Shown: in pieces, positions 60,907 to 64,000 of the stretch
Layout of the letters: each line of letters starts with the position of its first letter
How positions within the stretch are numbered: position 1 is the first letter of the stretch
Notes under the pieces: generated by a model
Databases searched by the model: none
The model's input: the letters and a program-made list of their open reading frames with translations, nothing else
Told to the model about the DNA's origin: nothing
Made by a program: the position numbers and the translations under genes
Assembly: GCF_030167915.1 (NCBI RefSeq)
Contig: NZ_JARGNB010000001.1
Span: 62,001-126,000 of the forward strand
Source: Aquabacterium humicola
GTDB lineage: Bacteria > Pseudomonadota > Gammaproteobacteria > Burkholderiales > Burkholderiaceae_C
DNA length: 64,000 nucleotides
Reading direction: 5' to 3'

Positions 60907-63569
60907 GGAGTGGTGTTGGCCGCAGGTGGTGCGTCAGCGTCGGGCGCTACGGTCGTCCGCCGGGAGTTCAGCGGAGGCGGTGGCAGCGTTGTCTCCTCGT
61001 GCCGCGCACTGGTTTCGACGGGCAGGGTGAAGGCGAACCGGCATCCTGCAACAGAGCTGCCATTGTAGAGGTTCTGCGCCTTGATCCGCCCCCGGTGGGA
61101 CTCCACGATCGAGCGGCACAGCGACAGCCCGATGCCCATGCCTTCGGCCTTGGTCGAGAAGAAGGCCTCGTAGAGCCGGTTGATCACTTCGTCGGGCAGG
61201 CCGGGGCCCATGTCGGTGACGCTGAACTCGATCACGCCGCCTTCTTCCGGCGTGTGGCGCGGGATTACGCGCAGCTCGATGTGGCGGCGCGCGGCCGGCA
61301 GCTTGGCCGAGTCGATCGCCTCGGCCGCGTTCTTCAGCAGGTTCAAGAGCACCTGCTCGATCAGGATCGGGTCGCACTTCAGCAGCGGCAGGCGCTGCGC
61401 GACGTAGTGGTGGATCGCGACATTGCGGCGGCGCAGCTCGATGCTGGCGAGCTCCACCGCGTCCTCGACGATGTCCTTCGCATGCGCGGGCTGGCGCTGC
61501 GGCTCGCTCTTCTTCACGAAGGCGCGGATGCGGTGGATGATCTGCCCCGCGCGTTCGGCCTGGCGCGCGGTCTTCTCCAGCGCGGCGATCAGGTCGGCCT
61601 GCTGGATGGTCTCGGCCTTCACGCGCGAGACCATGCCGCTGCAGTAGTTGGTGATCGCGGTCAGCGGCTGGTTCAGCTCGTGCGCCACCGACGAGGCCAT
61701 CTCGCCCATCGTGATCAGCCGGCTCGAGACCTGCGCCTTCTCGGCCTGCGCCGAGGCCTGCTCCTCGGCGCGGCGGCGCGCGGTGATGTCGGTGGCGATC
61801 AGCATCTGCGCCAGGCGGCCGTCGGTCCACTGCAGGTAGCGCGAGCGCACGTCGAACCACTTGTCGAGCTGGTGCGTGTAGACCTCGCGCGGGTTGGTGC
61901 CGATGCTGGTCAGCTCCTGCGTCGGCAGGCCCGAGAGGCCGTCGACCGCATCGTCGGGCTCGGCGATGAAGGGCACGGCGGGACCGGCGCCGCTGGCCAG
62001 CAGGCCGTGGCCACGCGCATCGGCGCCGAACCACAGCCGGTACGAGCGGTTGGCGAACAGCAGCTCGCCTTGCTGCACCGACAGCACCGACACCGCGGCG
62101 TCCAGGCCCTCGAGCACCGTCGTGAAGCGTTCGTGCGAGGCCGACAGCTGGTCGCGGATGCGCTTGGCCTCGGTGATGTTGGTCATCGAGGTCATCCAGC
62201 CGGTCTGGTGGCCGCGGGCGTCGACCAGCGGCGAGACGTACATGCGCGCATCGAACAGCGTGCCGTTCTTGCGCATCACCTTGACCTCGATGCCGCCGGC
62301 CGGGCTGCGGCCCTGCAGCTCCTGCTGCAGCAGGCGGCTGTTCTCGTCGATGCGGTCGTGCGGCCAGTAGGGGTAGGGCGGCAGGCGGCCGATCAGCTCG
62401 TTCTCGGTGAAGCCGGTCATCGCGCAGAAGGCCGGGTTCACGTAGCTGACGCGGCCTTCCAGGTCCATCGCGCGCATGCCGGTCAGCATGGAGTTCTCCA
62501 TCGCGCGGCGGAAGTTGGTCTCGGCGACCAGCGCGCTCTGGATCTGCGACCGGCGCCGCATGTGGCGCCAGGTGCCCAGCAGCATCCACACCGTCAGCAC
62601 GGACAGCGCGACGACCATCCAGAACAGCGTATTGCCGATCAGGCCGACCGAGGTGCGGTAGCCGGTGCCGCGCAGGATCAGCCCGTTGGCCGCGGGGGCC
62701 AGCGGCACGTCGTTGACCAGCGCCGGCGCGCGCACGATCCCCGGCATCGGTGTCACGGAGCTCGCGATCACCCGCTCGCGCTCGTCGATCACCGCGATCG
62801 CGTGGCGCGAGGTGACCTCGGCCGGCACGAAGTGGCGCAGCAGCACGTCGATGGAGTACTCGACGACCAGCGCGCCGGAGAAGCTGCCGCGGTCCAGCAG
62901 CGGCACGTGCAGCTCGAAGACCATCGTGCCGGCGGGGTCCTTGAACGGCCGCGAGTAGATCGGCTGGCGCACGTCGCGCGCGGCGATGAACGCCCAGTCG
63001 GCCTCGCTCGGGCGGCTGGCTGCGGCAGCCGCCAACGCGGCGGCTTCCGCTGCGCTGGCGGCCGCGGCCTGCGCGGCCGAGCGCGCGGCGAAGCGGCCGG
63101 CGGGCGCCGGTTTCGGCGGCGGCGGCAGCTCGCGTTCGGAGAAGGCCGACTGGCGGGCGCGCACCCGGCGATCGGAACCGACCCAGCTCAGCTGCAGGAT
63201 CTCGGGCCGGTCGGCGGTGAAACGGGCGGCCTGCGCCAGGAAGTTCGGCGCCTCGAGCTCGCGGGTGACGATCTCGCGCGCCATGCGCACCAGCTGTTCC
63301 TGGTTCTCGATCAGCCGCAGCCGGATCTGCTGCTGAGCGATCTCGGTGTCGCGCTTGACGGCCTCGGCCTCGCGATCGATTTCCTCGTTGCGCAAGTACC
63401 AGAAGGCCGAAATGATCGCGGCCAGGAACAGCAGCACCGAGACCAGCGGCCCCAGCGTCGCGAAGCGGTCCTGCCGGGCCGGCGACTGCCGCCGCCACCA
63501 GCGCCCCAGCAGTCGGCGCCCCAGCGGCGTGACGCCGGGACCGGCGGGGGCAGGCTTCGAGGGAGTCAT
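60903..63569 (-). CDS. PAS-domain membrane sensor histidine kinase, FixL/DctB-like
   Basis: 888 residues. TM1 (about 38-60), a large periplasmic domain (about 60-310) with an Ala-rich insert (about 155-185), TM2 (about 312-335), PAS (about 355-475; FRRAMENSMLTGMRAMDLEGRVSYVNPAF), a second PAS-like domain (about 480-615), the phosphoacceptor VAHELNQPLTAI, and HATPase with NLLKNAAEAI, DMGPGLP, and GMGIGLSLC. The HELNQPL H-box is that of the FixL/DctB subfamily. Encoded with a FixJ-type regulator, and divergent from aceE, suggesting it controls pyruvate dehydrogenase or related genes. Confidence 0.93.
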   Translation of the reverse strand: MTPSKPAPAGPGVTPLGRRLLGRWWRRQSPARQDRFATLGPLVSVLLFLAAIISAFWYLRNEEIDREAEAVKRDTEIAQQQIRLRLIENQEQLVRMAREIVTRELEAPNFLAQAARFTADRPEILQLSWVGSDRRVRARQSAFSERELPPPPKPAPAGRFAARSAAQAAAASAAEAAALAAAAASRPSEADWAFIAARDVRQPIYSRPFKDPAGTMVFELHVPLLDRGSFSGALVVEYSIDVLLRHFVPAEVTSRHAIAVIDERERVIASSVTPMPGIVRAPALVNDVPLAPAANGLILRGTGYRTSVGLIGNTLFWMVVALSVLTVWMLLGTWRHMRRRSQIQSALVAETNFRRAMENSMLTGMRAMDLEGRVSYVNPAFCAMTGFTENELIGRLPPYPYWPHDRIDENSRLLQQELQGRSPAGGIEVKVMRKNGTLFDARMYVSPLVDARGHQTGWMTSMTNITEAKRIRDQLSASHERFTTVLEGLDAAVSVLSVQQGELLFANRSYRLWFGADARGHGLLASGAGPAVPFIAEPDDAVDGLSGLPTQELTSIGTNPREVYTHQLDKWFDVRSRYLQWTDGRLAQMLIATDITARRRAEEQASAQAEKAQVSSRLITMGEMASSVAHELNQPLTAITNYCSGMVSRVKAETIQQADLIAALEKTARQAERAGQIIHRIRAFVKKSEPQRQPAHAKDIVEDAVELASIELRRRNVAIHHYVAQRLPLLKCDPILIEQVLLNLLKNAAEAIDSAKLPAARRHIELRVIPRHTPEEGGVIEFSVTDMGPGLPDEVINRLYEAFFSTKAEGMGIGLSLCRSIVESHRGRIKAQNLYNGSSVAGCRFAFTLPVETSARHEETTLPPPPLNSRRTTVAPDADAPPAANTTP

Positions 63570-63740
63570 GGCGGCCGATTATCCGGGGCTGGCTGGCTCC
63601 GACAGCCACCCGGGCGAAGGGAAGCCTCTACGTAGTTTCACGATGCAAAATCGACTCGCGCCATTTGAAAACTGATGGCGTCTGTGTCAAACTTCGCGCG
63701 CCCCGCCCGACCCAGACGAATTGCCACAGGAGACCCCGCG

Positions 63741-64000
63741 ATGTCCGCAGTGCCCTCTTCCTTCCTCGGTGCCGCCGCGAACGATGCCGATGCCCAGGAA
63801 ACCCGTGAATGGCTCGAAGCGCTCGACGCCGTCATCGCCAACGAGGGCCCCGAGCGCGCCCACTTCCTGCTCGAGCAGCTGATCGACGAGGCCCGCCAGG
63901 CCGGCATCGACCGCCCGTTCTCGGCCAACACCGCCTACGTCAACACCATCCCGCCGGACCAGGAAGAGCGCTGCCCCGGCAACCTGGAGATCGAGGAGCG
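63741..64000 (+). CDS. aceE: Pyruvate dehydrogenase E1 component, homodimeric type (3' end cut)
   Basis: First 86 residues only. AGGAGA precedes the ATG. The segment DAQETREWLEALDAVIANEGPERAHFLLEQLIDEAR followed by ANTAYVNTIPPDQEERCPGN is the conserved AceE N-terminus. The full enzyme decarboxylates pyruvate with thiamine diphosphate in the pyruvate dehydrogenase complex. The 170-base gap to the divergent sensor kinase must contain both promoters. Confidence 0.93.
   Translation, partial: MSAVPSSFLGAAANDADAQETREWLEALDAVIANEGPERAHFLLEQLIDEARQAGIDRPFSANTAYVNTIPPDQEERCPGNLEIEE

Noticed and set aside
60999-63635. 878-codon open frame on the plus strand
   Set aside because: Shadow of the PAS kinase, with no recognisable domains.
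1-64000. CRISPR array or retron
   Set aside because: No regularly spaced repeats, Cas genes or reverse transcriptase were seen.

Overview
The window is a high-GC chromosomal segment of a betaproteobacterium, most likely a Burkholderiales of the Rubrivivax/Leptothrix/Methylibium type. This is inferred from the gene families (phasin, DUF934-containing cys operon, homodimeric-type aceE, RmuC, PrlC, FolD, FdxA), from codon use, and from a C-rich intergenic repeat of a kind common in that group. The first gene (an SDR) and the last (aceE) are cut by the window edges.

Layout. 1-3.8 kb: a sugar-acid or deoxysugar catabolic set (SDR, FAH-family hydrolase, UxaA-type dehydratase) with a TetR-like palindrome and one unknown gene. 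3.9-17.6 kb: ordinary chromosome rich in signalling genes (two hybrid histidine kinases, a BaeSR-like pair, a GAF-GGDEF cyclase), plus CreA, a phosphatidylserine-synthase-like enzyme, an SDR/thioesterase pair behind a palindrome-covered and possibly leaderless promoter, a di-heme oxidoreductase and a MaoC protein. 17.6-34.0 kb: a lower-GC accessory island ending at the 3' end of a tRNA-Asn gene. It holds an M15 peptidase, AbiE remnants, a MazG-NYN fusion, a SWIM/SNF2 deletion chimera, a hipBA operon with its operators, an IS3 scar joining two truncated genes, and a tightly overlapping five-gene operon hsdR-hsdM-hsdS-AAA ATPase-HNH nuclease. 34.1-64 kb: core chromosome again. It carries a TonB-dependent receptor under a TPP riboswitch, ferredoxin and ferredoxin-NADP reductase beside a complete assimilatory sulfate-reduction operon, a patatin lipoprotein, a phasin with operator, HDAC/thioesterase/antiporter/GhrB genes, an MFS/LysR divergent pair, rmuC flanked by inverted repeats, MFS, glutaredoxin-like protein, prlC, folD, and a FixLJ-like two-component pair divergent from aceE.

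How the genes work together. In the island, the restriction genes and the downstream ATPase/HNH pair share translationally coupled junctions, so they probably act as one layered defence system. This is the best candidate for an under-described system here. In the sulfur region, TSUP transporter, CysI, DUF934, CysH, CysD, CysN and uroporphyrinogen methyltransferase (siroheme supply) form one unit. No CysJ is present, but a ferredoxin and its reductase lie directly downstream and could supply electrons. The TPP riboswitch identifies its TonB receptor as a probable thiamine-compound importer, which the protein alone would not reveal. All functions are read from sequence; no database search was run.
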